This document shows, piece by piece, positions 1 to 10,642 of a DNA stretch of 64,000 bases; position 1 is the stretch's first letter, and every line of letters begins with the position of its first letter. Location: NCBI GenBank assembly GCA_024138025.1, contig JAMXBD010000063.1, positions 124,001 through 188,000 of the forward strand, given 5' to 3'. Origin of the DNA: Combretum micranthum (lineage: Eukaryota > Streptophyta > Magnoliopsida > Myrtales > Combretaceae). The position numbers and the translations under genes are program-made. The notes beneath the pieces were generated by a model, which saw only the letters and a list, made by a program, of their open reading frames with translations, had not been told where the DNA came from and did no database searches.

Positions 1-2064
1 ACAGAACTTTAGGGATCCACTCTACATACCCGTCACATCCCAACTAGCAAACCCAATCGACTTTCACATCACCATACCTTCACTTACGAACTCATCTCTC
101 ACAAACCCTATATATATCATTTTCATCTTCATTTTTAGAGGTCCTTCATCTTGGAGAGACTAAGTCTTGGTCTTAGTCTGACCCACTTAGGTCTAGACAT
201 TCCACATTTCCATCCACATTCACCTCACTACCCGACTTCGACCTCAATCCATTGACCTTAACCTCGCTTCACCTCATCGTGTTGCACTATTCATCCACAT
301 TTTCACAATGAAGTTAGATCCTTAAAATTACTAGAAGACATTCTGCTATTTCTTGGTAATCTCTACCCTTTATCTTTTGTAATGAATTGTGTTCAGATTT
401 TCATGAATGAAATTCCACTTTTCAGTATGAGCTAGAATTATTTAGTGGGAATATGTGAGATGTTTATGGATTTTCTTAGTAGTTGATTAGTATTTTATAA
501 CGGGTCTTGTTAATTTGGAAGTTTGATTATTTCTAGTTCAATGTTTATGAGGTCAAAAATTTTTCTATGAACTTCTTATAAATTAGAGCTTAAGATACTC
601 GAGAAGGATTCAAGAGCTCGATTGAAATAGAAAATATAACTTCTAAACAAACATAGATACGCATAGTTTTAGCTCGAGTTGTAGAACTCATGTTCTTTAT
701 GCAGTTGAAAGTATGGTTTATTGACACGAACGCGTGCTTAAACCATATGTTCAACAAGAGTGACATGGCTTGTGAGAAGCATGCTATTTAAATGTAAATT
801 ATAAATGGGTTACTCAAGATAGATATCCATGTTATAGTTAAAATCTTGCAACTCGAAAGGGAAGCAAATTCTTGTGAGTTTAATCAAAATCCAATTGAAA
901 AAACCTGATTATAATTACAAAGCAATGAATGGAAATCCTAACCAAGACCGTTACATAATCCCACACTTATTTTATTGAAGGAGTTCCACATAGAAATTTT
1001 AGTGTTAGATTATTTGTAATTTATAGTGATAGTTTCAAGTAGTTTAATTAATTAGAATCTCAACCTCTACTTCGATTACCTAGATTAGAGTAAAACCATT
1101 ATAATCTAGTACTTAGTCATTTAACTCATTGTAGATCTGACCTTGAATACTCCCGTTTAGCTATACTTGCATGATCGTACACCTATCGATGGCTTTCACA
1201 CTTAAACTGATCATTTTTATAAAAACGTGTATTTATAGTTGTCTAACAAACTTCAAATAATGAGAGCCTTAAAAACACTTTCAAGCAACCATACCAAATA
1301 GTGGTGCCGTGTTTGAGTCACCACCATCAGACAACATCGAACGGACGCAAATCACTAACACACAGCAAGACAACTTGATATCAAACCACACATACACGCA
1401 TGAAAAGGTATTAAAGAAGAGTACATTACCAACTACTTTAAAGGAGAAAAGTTACTTACAATTTGGGTCGAGGAAGGAGAAATCATGGGAATGGTACTTG
1501 GATTGTATGCAGGTATCATAAATAAATAAATAAATAAAAGATATTAAAAATAAAGTGTGAATAAAGATAATACCAAATCTTTAAATTGTGAATGGGATAA
1601 ATCCTAAAAATGAATCACAAAATATGAACAGGTTGCAGATTTGTCAGTTATGATGAAGATAAATGGATAAGAGAGAGTGATCGAGAGAGCGTGCTGAGAA
1701 TGAAAAACAATATGTGAACAAGTGCAATATAAACCAGTTAGGGAGAATAAAGAGGGAGAACAGAGTGAAGGAGAGGGAGTCCAAAGAAATAGTAAAAAAG
1801 ATAACTCCTATGTGGGATAATAACTGCACGGATAACTACTGTACGGATAACCTCTGTAGTATAGTTTTATTTTTTTGACACCAAAGATAACAGGATTGGT
1901 TTAAATAATAGTAATAGATAAAAGATAATGGAAAATTTTGATATAAAAATAAATGACAAATTATACAACCATGACCAAGATCCCTCCAAAGTTGAGCACC
2001 GTGTTTCTTTTGGAGGAATTGAGAAGGCAACCACGTTTTTGTGTTTCATTTTGGGTTTCTATTT
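1..2064. other. Gene-free AT-rich stretch
   Basis: No coding region is recognisable. Short open frames here (for example 1309-1521) show no family resemblance. Positions 1-330 are richer in C and T, and the segment around 340-480 has the look of old LTR sequence, but no terminal or primer-binding motif supports that. Confidence 0.5.
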
Positions 2065-2072
2065 GGTAAGAG

Positions 2073-2510
2073 TAGACATCGACACGGGGCGATTCCGAAC
2101 AGCGAATCACCTCGAACCGTCTCCGACTGTTCCGTACCTGAGAACTACCCCGAACCGTCTCCGATGGTTCCGTACCCGGAAACCTCCTCGTCGGGGACGA
2201 TTCTAAACCGCCAGAATCAGCAGGTCCTAATGGTTCGTCCACATGGAACCGGCAATTCCAACCCGCCACATATAGAAATTAAAAAAAAAAAACCAATTCA
2301 TGGAATGAATTGAGGGAGGGATTGGGGTGCGTGTGGGGGGTGGTGGAAGGGGGGGCCACCCTCTGTATTGAAAAGGAAATTAAAAAAAAAAAATGGTTCA
2401 CGGTTTGCATGGAACTAGAATCGAAACCGCCAGAACCAGCGGTTTCATGGAATCGTGAACCGACTCGGTCTGGTGGTTCCGATTCGGGTTGGGGTTGATG
2501 CCGATGTCTA
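2073..2510. mobile_element. Non-autonomous hAT-type DNA transposon
   Basis: The ends form a terminal inverted repeat: TAGACATCG at 2073-2081 and CGATGTCTA at 2502-2510, with partial matching continuing inward (CA after one mismatch). It is flanked by a perfect 8-bp direct repeat GGTAAGAG at 2065-2072 and 2511-2518, the target-site length typical of hAT transposases. The interior is far more GC-rich than its surroundings and carries many GGTTCCG/CGGAACC-like motifs near both ends, as expected of subterminal transposase-binding repeats. Two A-runs (about 2281 and 2384) sit inside. Open frames in it on both strands show no transposase motif, so it would need a transposase from elsewhere. The identification rests on ends and target duplication and is strong. 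Confidence 0.85.
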
Positions 2511-2799
2511 GGTAAGAGTGACAAGGCATGTTTGATGTTTCATTTTAACATGGCTTATACCAGTCGGAGGCAGTTTGGTCTACCGTACAATGGCCATGAC
2601 CATTTTCCTCCTTTTTTTTGTTTTTTTTCTTTCCTCAAAAACTTTATTCCCATTGTTGTTCATTGAGACGTAATACGAAATCCATGGGCAGCAAGACCTT
2701 AAACACATGAAAGTGTCCTTTCGTTTCTTCCTAATTGAATATTAGCTATCAAAATTATGTCAATCACACAAACGGTTCGCTTTCCTCTCCCTTCACACA

Positions 2800-2826
2800 C
2801 CCCCCCCGGGGCCCCCCTCCCCCCTC
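2800..2826. repeat. C-rich low-complexity tract
   Basis: A run of C interrupted by one GGGG block lies in otherwise AT-rich DNA, just after a short CA run. It is a simple-sequence tract with no visible function. Confidence 0.8.
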
Positions 2827-3275
2827 TTTTTCATTATTGGAACATTGGTTAGTTAGTATAAAAAATTAATAGCAGAACTGTTTATTTATTTATTTATTTT
2901 GTTATTATAGCGAAGAAGAAAGATTCGAACTTAGAACCTTTTACTTGAGGGATTAAAAAATATCACTAGACTCTAATATTATTGGTAATAGCACAATTGT
3001 TGATACAATGAAAGAGAACAAGAAATATGGAAAATTTGCTGGCTGAATTTGGGGGTTGACCCAGATGAAAGGCTTGACCGCTTCTCTAATGTCTCTTGAT
3101 CCTGATCTTAATTAACTCTCAAAATGAATTAAATATTTAATCATGTGTCTATGCGTTAGCGTTATACATTTGGATTTGGTTTATGAGGAAGTATGATCAA
3201 TTGGTGATTTTAACATTACTACAAGCTTTAATGCACGACCACGTAAAAATAAGACTTTTTTCTTAGTAGATGAAA

Positions 3276-3523
3276 GGGTCTATTTGGCATCCAGCAGATC
3301 ACATACACTTTTTACAAATTTATTTTTAACAAATTATCCATCAATAAATATATATATATATATATATAGATGAAAAACATATAGCACTTCTTATGAAAAT
3401 ATCAAATATATCAAATACAAATAAAATATAGATAAAATATAGCTACAAATCAGATACTTTTATACATAAAATTTAAATATAAATACAAATACAGATAAGA
3501 ATCAGACAATTCATGAAGATAAG
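3276..3523 (+). mobile_element. Tourist-like MITE, degraded copy A
   Basis: It begins GGGTCTATTTGG and runs with the same order of motifs as the intact copy at 48452-48682: CACTTTTT, then AACAAATTAT, ATCAA, then ATAGATAAAATATAG, CAAATCAGATA and AATACAGATAAGAATCAGACAAT. The right inverted repeat is decayed, so the right end is set only by alignment. An (AT)n run of about 22 bp at 3347-3368 has expanded inside it. No target duplication is recognisable. Confidence 0.6.
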
Positions 3524-3996
3524 AACTTAGGTGAGTTGTTACAAATTTAAATACAATCAAGCTATAGTTTGATGATTTGAGAATGATCAACTAAAAATCC
3601 AATAACCGCTCATATTTTATTTTTAACAACTTTAAAAAATTTATACATTCATAATATGGAAAATATTAAATATTGTCGTTACTAAGTCTCACTGAAGCTT
3701 ATTGCAAAAGATAAAAACATTGAACAGATAATACACAAACGTGTATTTACATGATTTGAGATCATCACTTGAATAATCCAAACGGATACTTAATTTCTTC
3801 CACATTTCTACGACATTGTCTCTTTTTTTTTTTTTTAAGTTTTATGTCCCTCATTAGTGTTTGTTATTTATAAAACAAAGATTTCTGTTAGAAAGAATTA
3901 AAGAAAATAAAAAAGAATATATATTTTCTAATGGAAGTTGGTCTTACATCAATTCTTTTATAATTCTAATAAAAGAACTCAGAATTTACAAATTTG

Positions 3997-4173
3997 GGGT
4001 CTGTTTAGATTTTTATTTTTTATCGATATCTGTATCGTATATATTTCAAATCAGTATTTGATTTGTTCAATTTATGAGTAAAAATATCTATATTTTATTG
4101 GAATCTATTTTTTACAAACATTCTATTTAAAAACAATCAAAAATAAAATTAAAATAACAAAACAAACAGACTC
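3997..4173 (-). mobile_element. Tourist-like MITE, degraded copy B (inverted)
   Basis: The ends are GGGTCTGTTTAGAT at the left and CAAACAGACTC at the right, an imperfect inverted repeat of the family seen intact at 48452-48682. The interior reads like the reverse complement of that copy (ATCTGTATC, CAAATCAG, then a TTTATC-type motif). The flanking triplets TTG and TTA only partly agree, so the target duplication has decayed or the end is off by a base. Confidence 0.5.
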
Positions 4174-7100
4174 TTATCGATAAGAACCAATGTGAGCCAT
4201 CACAGCATCGTCCTTATTAATTAGTTGAAGTCTTCTTATGCTGATAAGTCCAAAGTCAAAATAATGTTTCTGCCACGCAGGTTGTCCAGATAGAAGGTTC
4301 GATAATCGTTTTTTTAATCAAAGAAAACACTTACCGCTACCGAAAGAGGATAACATAATGGAAATTCCATATTGATGGATAAACAATTAGGATATATTAT
4401 AAATAGGAAAGAAATGTTCCGCTGATGTGATATGACAAATACTACTCAAAAATACCGATTCTCTATTTTGTGTTTTTATCTTCCATTTACCCCACTACTC
4501 TATTGAGAGCTTTGTAAAACCAGATAAAAGCCATATATGGTTCTTTTCATTATTTTTATGACCTACTCCAAAAAGAATTTTACATATCCATAACTCACCA
4601 AACCCAACCTGATTAGCTTTCTTTTTACTAATATATTTTATTTTTATAAAATATAATCAAATATATCGCCATATGTACTATAGTATTTGTAACCATATTA
4701 GTAATTTACGTGCTCTTCTAAATCTATCGATTTCCAACTATATGGTGATGGACATGTATTTATAAATTATATACATATATATGAGGTCATCTCCTTCACC
4801 ACATTAAAAATAAAATGATATAAATTTTGGAACTAATGAAAATAAGTATCTAATAACCACCATCTTTATTTTTATTTGGAATCAATAAAAATATGAGAAC
4901 ATTATCTTTCAACAAATAATAAATATCTTATAACACATTATATGAGTGTTGAGATTAGAGGATGTTGTGGTAGTTAGGGTAGGGTTTCTAGTGGTAATTA
5001 AGAGTGTGATTGTGTGATGGAAATAAAGATGAGTGAATGTAAGTAAAATAAGATATGGCAATGTATGAATGTAGTCAATAATGATACGATATCAAATGAC
5101 GGAATTTTTTTTTCAATTTATGATATTATTTCATCAAGCTAGTTTTTTCATTGAAATATATCTAAAACCTAAAATTTAACCCATAACTATATACAATTTT
5201 AAAATAATAATGCCTAAACCCTAGAGATTTAAGGTTTTCAAAATTATAATGCCTAAACCTTATAAATTTAAGGTGTTTAGTAAGTTGGGTGGGTTGGGTA
5301 TCTTATAATAATCGGTCCCAGCTATATCCCTAAGTGTATATAAAAAAAGGATTTTAGATTGTGAATTTATTAGGAAAATTGATAGGATCCGTTTCCGTTA
5401 ATGTAAGTATGGTATTCCATTTAAGAGATTTACTATGAATTCTAAATCTTCACTTTTCGTGATGCCCGCACCAATGGATGAGTTGAGAATAAGCAAAGTG
5501 TCAACACTTCTTCTAATTGGATCGGTTCCTGCTGGGTTCGGTTTTGACAATTTATTTGGTCAAAGATGGCTTGGTAGATGGGATGAAGTGACGGTGTTGC
5601 AAAAGGCTAAAAGAGACGAGCTGGTCATAATCCGGTCAAAAAAAAAAAAAAGGGCAGAGTTAGTCATAATTGAATTGTATTACGGGGATGTTTCCATATG
5701 AAGTCGTCGGCCGCCAAAAAGAAAATGAAAGCACACGGAAAAACAAACAAGACAGGTGCTCCGAAAAAACAACCCATCTAGGCCACAATTAATTGTCAAG
5801 CAGTAGCATTTTAAACAAAAGTCAAAGGAAAAATCATTAAACAGTGTTGGCAAAGGCGTGCCATGTATGCGCATGCCATTTTCTGATTAGCCGCAATAAT
5901 TGGAAAAATATTGAATAGATTATATGTATAAGCAATATTTTTTTTTTTTTTTGTCAAAAAACCTAAGCTATATTATGATAAGAAAATTGATATTTAGTGA
6001 CAAAAATTCAACAATAGAAAATTATCAAAATAGCTTATATTTCTATTGATGAAATTAGCAATGGAGATTTTTACAATAGAAATTTATGTTCAGAGATAAA
6101 AATGTTGTTTTGAAGTCCAGTTTTGCTATAGTAGATCGACATATTGTTGGAAATTTTCTAATATATTGGATTGCCATTAATTATTTAGAGTTATAGTTCA
6201 ATAATGATAGTTTGATGAGATATATTAGTTTGGCTAAATTTATTTAGTTATTTGATTCATTATATGCTAAGCCCATTTACACCTTATTTGAAAAGATATA
6301 GTTAGATGGCTAATGTAAGCCTTGAACCGAATAGTTAACCCATAATAGGAGGGCCAGTTGGGTATTATAAATAGACTAGGTTCCCTTTTCACCCCTAATA
6401 TAAAAATAACAACAAGAAACCTTAGTTTGCTAATCCTATCGAAAGCCATCAATCGAGTAAGAGAAGAAAAGGAAGACCTTGTGACCCACACACACAATAA
6501 CAAGAAGATAATTATGGCTACGATTAATATAGGTTCGCTACAATAATAATTAATAATGTGGTATTCTAAATTCATATATATTATTTTAATAATTCTTACA
6601 CATATTAGAGCATTGTCATTCATAGGTTGTTTCAGGAGTTACTTAAAATGTTATATCAGCATTTGAAACAACTCTTCCTATTAAATAACTCTCTATTTTA
6701 TTCTTGGATATTTCTAAAGAATTGCTTATCTACTTTTTTTTTTTTTTTTTTACTTTTTGAAAGTCTTATCTTATTTTATTACTTTAAAATAATGTTTATA
6801 ATTTTTTTCATAAATATTAAATAAATATGAAAGGACCAATAGGAGGAAGAGTGAGAAGGTTGCTTGTCATAACAACTTTAGTCTCTTATAGATAACAACC
6901 CATTATATTTCAATGGATGGAAATTTGTTGTTTCAGGATATTATCCTATTCCTGATATTTAGAAATTTTTCACGAGTCAAATAAATTGGAAAAATAAAAA
7001 AATCTGTAAAATAAAGCAAACAATAATTATTACATCATGATATATGACAAATGCTTATTCGTTTGGATAGAATAACGAACAGCAAATTGTGGTAGCAAAT

Positions 7101-7585
7101 TTTTGTCCTATTTGAATATATTGAAGAGAAATAATGGGTAGTTCTCACACGCTATACTTACTACATTTATACTGTACATGATATGTATGGAAAATGGGTA
7201 GGATAGATGTCTACCCTTTCTACACAAAAAAATTACTAATATACAAATTAGATGAAAATAATTAACAATATCTTGTTGCAAAATCACATTTACGAAACAC
7301 GATATTGGAATCTACATACAAATCGTGTGAAAGAATCGTGATTTCATGTTTGAGTATCGTTGCAAGATTGTGTTTTACAGAAGCGATATGTATTTATTGT
7401 ATGTAAATCGCGATTCATTTCTGTGACATATCTATGGTCCTATTACCTTTTTATTTTTACTTTGACATCGCTGTTGAATTCTAAGGGTGGTATGCTTTTT
7501 CTAATGCCTGATGTTATAGACAACGGGAATTTTGTGGGGGAGATGCTTTCTTTTTATTATTATTATGAAGGCAGCAAAATGCCCA
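4174..7585. other. Gene-free AT-rich spacer
   Basis: No gene is supported. An 88-codon frame at 5435-5701 runs through an A11 tract and has no recognisable domain. There are long T-runs near 5938-5953 and 6731-6751. A two-copy tandem repeat lies at 5207-5284. Confidence 0.5.
5207..5284. repeat. Two-copy 39-bp tandem repeat
   Basis: Two units begin ATAATGCCTAAACC at 5207 and 5246 and continue with a RATTTAAGGT-type core. The first unit contains AAACCCTAG, which resembles the plant telomere repeat, but there is only a single such motif. Confidence 0.65.
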
Positions 7586-8310
7586 TTACATCACACAGTT
7601 ACGAGGGAAAGATATTCCTCTCATATCTTGCATACAAATGTCAAAAACAGAAGTTCGAGGTCTATCAACCACATGAAAACCATTATGTTGGTTCAGAGCA
7701 AGATTAGCTAGGAGATCTGCACTTCTGTTTCTTTGGCTATAAGAGTGTTGTATCTTAATGATTCAATCTTTGTTACATAGATATTCAATAGGTCTCAATA
7801 AGTTCCAATAACACTGGTCTTCAAAGTTCTTGTTGGCTATCCATTCAACCACTGTTTTATTATCCATTTCTAGGATTACCTTTATGTATCCTAGATCCCA
7901 AGCTAAAATTAGTCCATAATAGGCTCCCCACAATTCATTAAGAATCGAAGAGCATGATCCTAGATTTTCCATAAAGCCTTTAATCCAAAAACTAGAATGA
8001 TCTCTTATCATACCACCTGTAGCAACTAATTGTGGGGTAGATTTTGCAGCACCATCTGTATTGATCTTTATGTAATCCACTAAGGGTACCTCCCGACAAA
8101 TTAAACTTTCAGATCGGTGAAAATGATTATTAAAGAGCCTAATCATTTCCTCATAGGCTTGAGAAGCATCTTTGGCTCAAGCAATGGTTTGGATTACTAA
8201 AGATTGATCATTGATATATTCATTTGCAAAAATTTGCTTGTTCCATTTATTCTATAGCATCCAACAGCCAATTCCAAAGATTGTTGACTAGGTAGAACTA
8301 TTACAACTAG
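7586..8310 (-). pseudogene. RNase H domain remnant of a LINE-type retroelement
   Basis: Reading leftward from about 8310, the translation starts with a CWML..KWNKQIF-like stretch, the degenerate form of the W-K-x-R-N motif before the plant RVT_3-type RNase H domain. The domain follows with its acidic residues visible: D in INTDGAAK, E in ILNELWGAYYGL, D in LEMDNKTVVEWI, and D in RNRSADLLANLAL. The conserved tail with DRP and ISFP follows, ending at a TAA at 7586-7588. In-frame stops interrupt it near 8300, near 8165 and at 7763-7765, so it cannot make one protein. The reverse transcriptase expected upstream is not recognisable. It could come from a LINE or from the related RNase H-like family of plant genomes. 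The fold assignment is firm and the parent element less so. Confidence 0.75.
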
Positions 8311-8954
8311 ATTCGTCTTTCAAGTTCATCGAAATCCACTCATCAAACCTAGGGTTAAAAAGCTGGGGGAAATACTTTTTTCATAGCTTGATGTTACTGT
8401 GATGTGGGACCCACCTGTACTTTTCATTTTGCACTAGTATGCTTTTCGTTCAGACATACCAATGCTAATCGCGATAAAAAAATCACAGTATACCAATAAT
8501 ATTTATCCTGTTTAATATTTTGTGATTTTGATATTATATTTTGGTAGTTAATTTTACTTTGATCTTATTTAAGTGATTAATTTCAATTAGTGTACTAAAC
8601 AACAAATTATTTCCATGGAAAATTATTTAAGGAGTTATACACATCATATATTTGTACATATGATGTATAACTACCAATCATACTTCGACAAGTAAAATAG
8701 ATACTGAGTTTTTAAAATAACTACTATATCATGTTTTAAGAATATAATCATATATCAAACAATAATTAATATTTACTTATCACATGTATCTTATATATAG
8801 CATGTATTACCTACTAATTCCGGATATGTACAACCTACCAAAGTTTCTCTCGCACCAGCATTATTAATGAATGTATCCCAAGCACACCACACACCCACGA
8901 CCAGGTAAAGTTGAGTTGGCCATCCTTGAGCCTTTCAATTGCATGGAAAAGTCG
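8311..8954. other. Intergenic spacer left of the U-box gene
   Basis: AT-rich DNA without a recognisable gene, transposon end or RNA. It separates the LINE relic from the U-box gene promoter. Confidence 0.5.
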
Positions 8955-9367
8955 TCTCTCTCTCTCTCTCTCTCTCTCTTATGTTTAATAGTACATTACT
9001 CACTTTCTCTCTCAACGCATAACTTCTCGTGTATAGATAGGTTTGACTTTATTTCCTTATTTATCTATTTTTTTGAACCTCCTTCTCTTTCCTTGACGCG
9101 CATATATATAAAAACCTTGGACGCCCATCTGACCCAAAAAGCACATGCCATGAATTCATTAGCTCTCAAATCTTAGTCTTACATTACTGCCATTGCAATT
9201 ATTATTTTGCTGTTTCTTTGTTTTTCCTTGATCTATTTCCATCTTCTTCAAACTTCCTAAAAAATTTATTTAATCCACCGTCCATTGCATTATCTTTGAT
9301 TGAAGTTATATTCTTGTAACATATATATATATATATATATATTTTTCCGTTCTTCATATTGTCTCCA
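8955..9367 (+). promoter_or_regulatory. Core promoter and 5' leader of the U-box gene
   Basis: A (CT)n run at 8955-8979 resembles plant pyrimidine patches. A TATA box, TATATATAAAAA, lies at 9103-9114, which would put transcription start near 9135-9145 and give a leader of about 225 nt. A W-box core TTGACT lies at 9043-9048; WRKY factors bind such cores and this PUB subgroup is stress-induced in Arabidopsis, but one core is common by chance. An (AT)11 run at 9321-9342 sits in the leader just before the start codon. All roles are inferred from position. Confidence 0.5.
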
Positions 9368-10642
9368 ATGGCGGAAGTAGATGTTCCTCCATATTTCGTA
9401 TGCCCTATATCGTTAGAAATCATGAAAGACCCTGTGACGATCTCAACGGGAATAACCTACGACCGAGAAAGCATAGAAACATGGCTATTCACGTCCGAGA
9501 ACAACACTTGTCCCGTCACCAAGCAGCCCGTTTCCAATCTCGAACCAACACCAAACCACACTCTCCGCAGGCTAATCCAGTCGTGGTGCACCCTTAACGC
9601 ATCCCGCGGGATAGAGAGGATCCCGACACCGAAGGCTCCAATCAACAAGGCTCAGATCACTGAAATCCTCAACGATGCTTCAAAATCACCCCAACTTCAA
9701 AACAGGTGCTTGAGGAGACTCAAATCCATTGCCGCTCAAAGCAATACCAACAAACGTTGCATCGAAGCTGCCGGTGCTGTCAAGTTCTTAGCATCAATTG
9801 TCACAAATTCCGTGGCCTCATCTTCATCATCATCATCAGAAGACAATATTGTAGAGGCTTCGGAATCATTCGACTATATCGATATCGAAAATGGGCTTAG
9901 TGATGAGGCCTCGAGTGTCCTCTACAACCTCCAATTATCAGAAGCCGGACTAAAAGCTTTGTTTGGTAAGAATGGTGAGTTCATCGAGTCGTTGACGCGC
10001 GTGATGCAACGAGGGTCGTACCAATCTAGGGCTTACGTCGTATTGCTAATGAAGTCCATGTTTGAAGTTGCTGAACCAATGCGAAAGATCAACCTAAGCA
10101 TCGATTTCTTCACGGAGGTAAATCAAATTCTGGACCATCAAATCACCCAGCAATCCTCAAAAGCTGCATTGAAATTGCTAATCAATCTCGTCCCGTGGGG
10201 AAGAAACCGGATCAAGGCAGTCGAAGCCGGGGCAGTTTCGACATTGATTGAGCTCCTGCTAGACTGCTCCGACAAGAGAATCGCCGAAATGATACTAATG
10301 GTGTTGGAATTGTTGTGCCAATGTGCGGAAGGAAGGGCGGAATTCCTCCAACACGAGGCGGGAATCGCCCTCGTGTCGAAGAAGATTCTTAGGGTTTCGC
10401 GTGTTGCTAGCGAAAGGGCGGTTAGGATATTGTTGTTGGTGTCGAAGTTCTCGGCAACACCGGGGTTGCTTCAGGAGATGTTGCAACTAGGCGTTGTGGC
10501 TAAGTTGTGTTTGGTGTTGCAAGTGGAAAGTGGCAATAAGACCAAAGAGAAAGCTAGAGAGATACTTAATATGCATGCCAAGACATGGAGAACCTCTCCT
10601 TGTATTCCCATCAGTTTTGTTTCTTCCTATCCATCTCGATGA
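9368..10642 (+). CDS. U-box/ARM E3 ubiquitin ligase, PUB22/23/24-like
   Basis: A 424-residue intronless gene for a plant U-box ubiquitin ligase, which passes ubiquitin from an E2 to target proteins. Residues 8-80 are the U-box: CPISLEIMKDPV, GITYDRESIETWL, CPVTKQPV, then NHTLRRLIQSWC. A Ser-rich linker lies near residues 150-158, and residues from about 185 to 405 form ARM-type helical repeats (for example KAALKLLINLVPWGRNRIKAVEAG). The start is the ATG at 9368; the three codons before it begin with TTG and are leader. Lack of introns, length and the CPISLEIM signature place it with PUB22, PUB23 and PUB24, which in Arabidopsis damp immune and drought signalling. That role is inferred from the family. 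The frame is intact and its GC content is well above the flanks. Which PUB member it matches best cannot be settled by eye. Confidence 0.93.
   Translation: MAEVDVPPYFVCPISLEIMKDPVTISTGITYDRESIETWLFTSENNTCPVTKQPVSNLEPTPNHTLRRLIQSWCTLNASRGIERIPTPKAPINKAQITEILNDASKSPQLQNRCLRRLKSIAAQSNTNKRCIEAAGAVKFLASIVTNSVASSSSSSSEDNIVEASESFDYIDIENGLSDEASSVLYNLQLSEAGLKALFGKNGEFIESLTRVMQRGSYQSRAYVVLLMKSMFEVAEPMRKINLSIDFFTEVNQILDHQITQQSSKAALKLLINLVPWGRNRIKAVEAGAVSTLIELLLDCSDKRIAEMILMVLELLCQCAEGRAEFLQHEAGIALVSKKILRVSRVASERAVRILLLVSKFSATPGLLQEMLQLGVVAKLCLVLQVESGNKTKEKAREILNMHAKTWRTSPCIPISFVSSYPSR

Noticed and set aside
1928..2530. Several overlapping frames of 60-100 codons on both strands
   Set aside because: They arise from the GC-rich hAT element, where stops are scarce, and show no transposase motif.
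5435..5701. 88-codon plus-strand frame
   Set aside because: No domain, and it reads through an A11 run; chance frame more likely.
7360..7707. 115-codon plus-strand frame
   Set aside because: It lies mostly opposite the RNase H relic on the minus strand, begins without a promoter context and has no recognisable domain.
9359..9367. Upstream extension of the U-box frame by three codons
   Set aside because: The extension starts with TTG; the ATG at 9368 gives the family-typical N-terminus.
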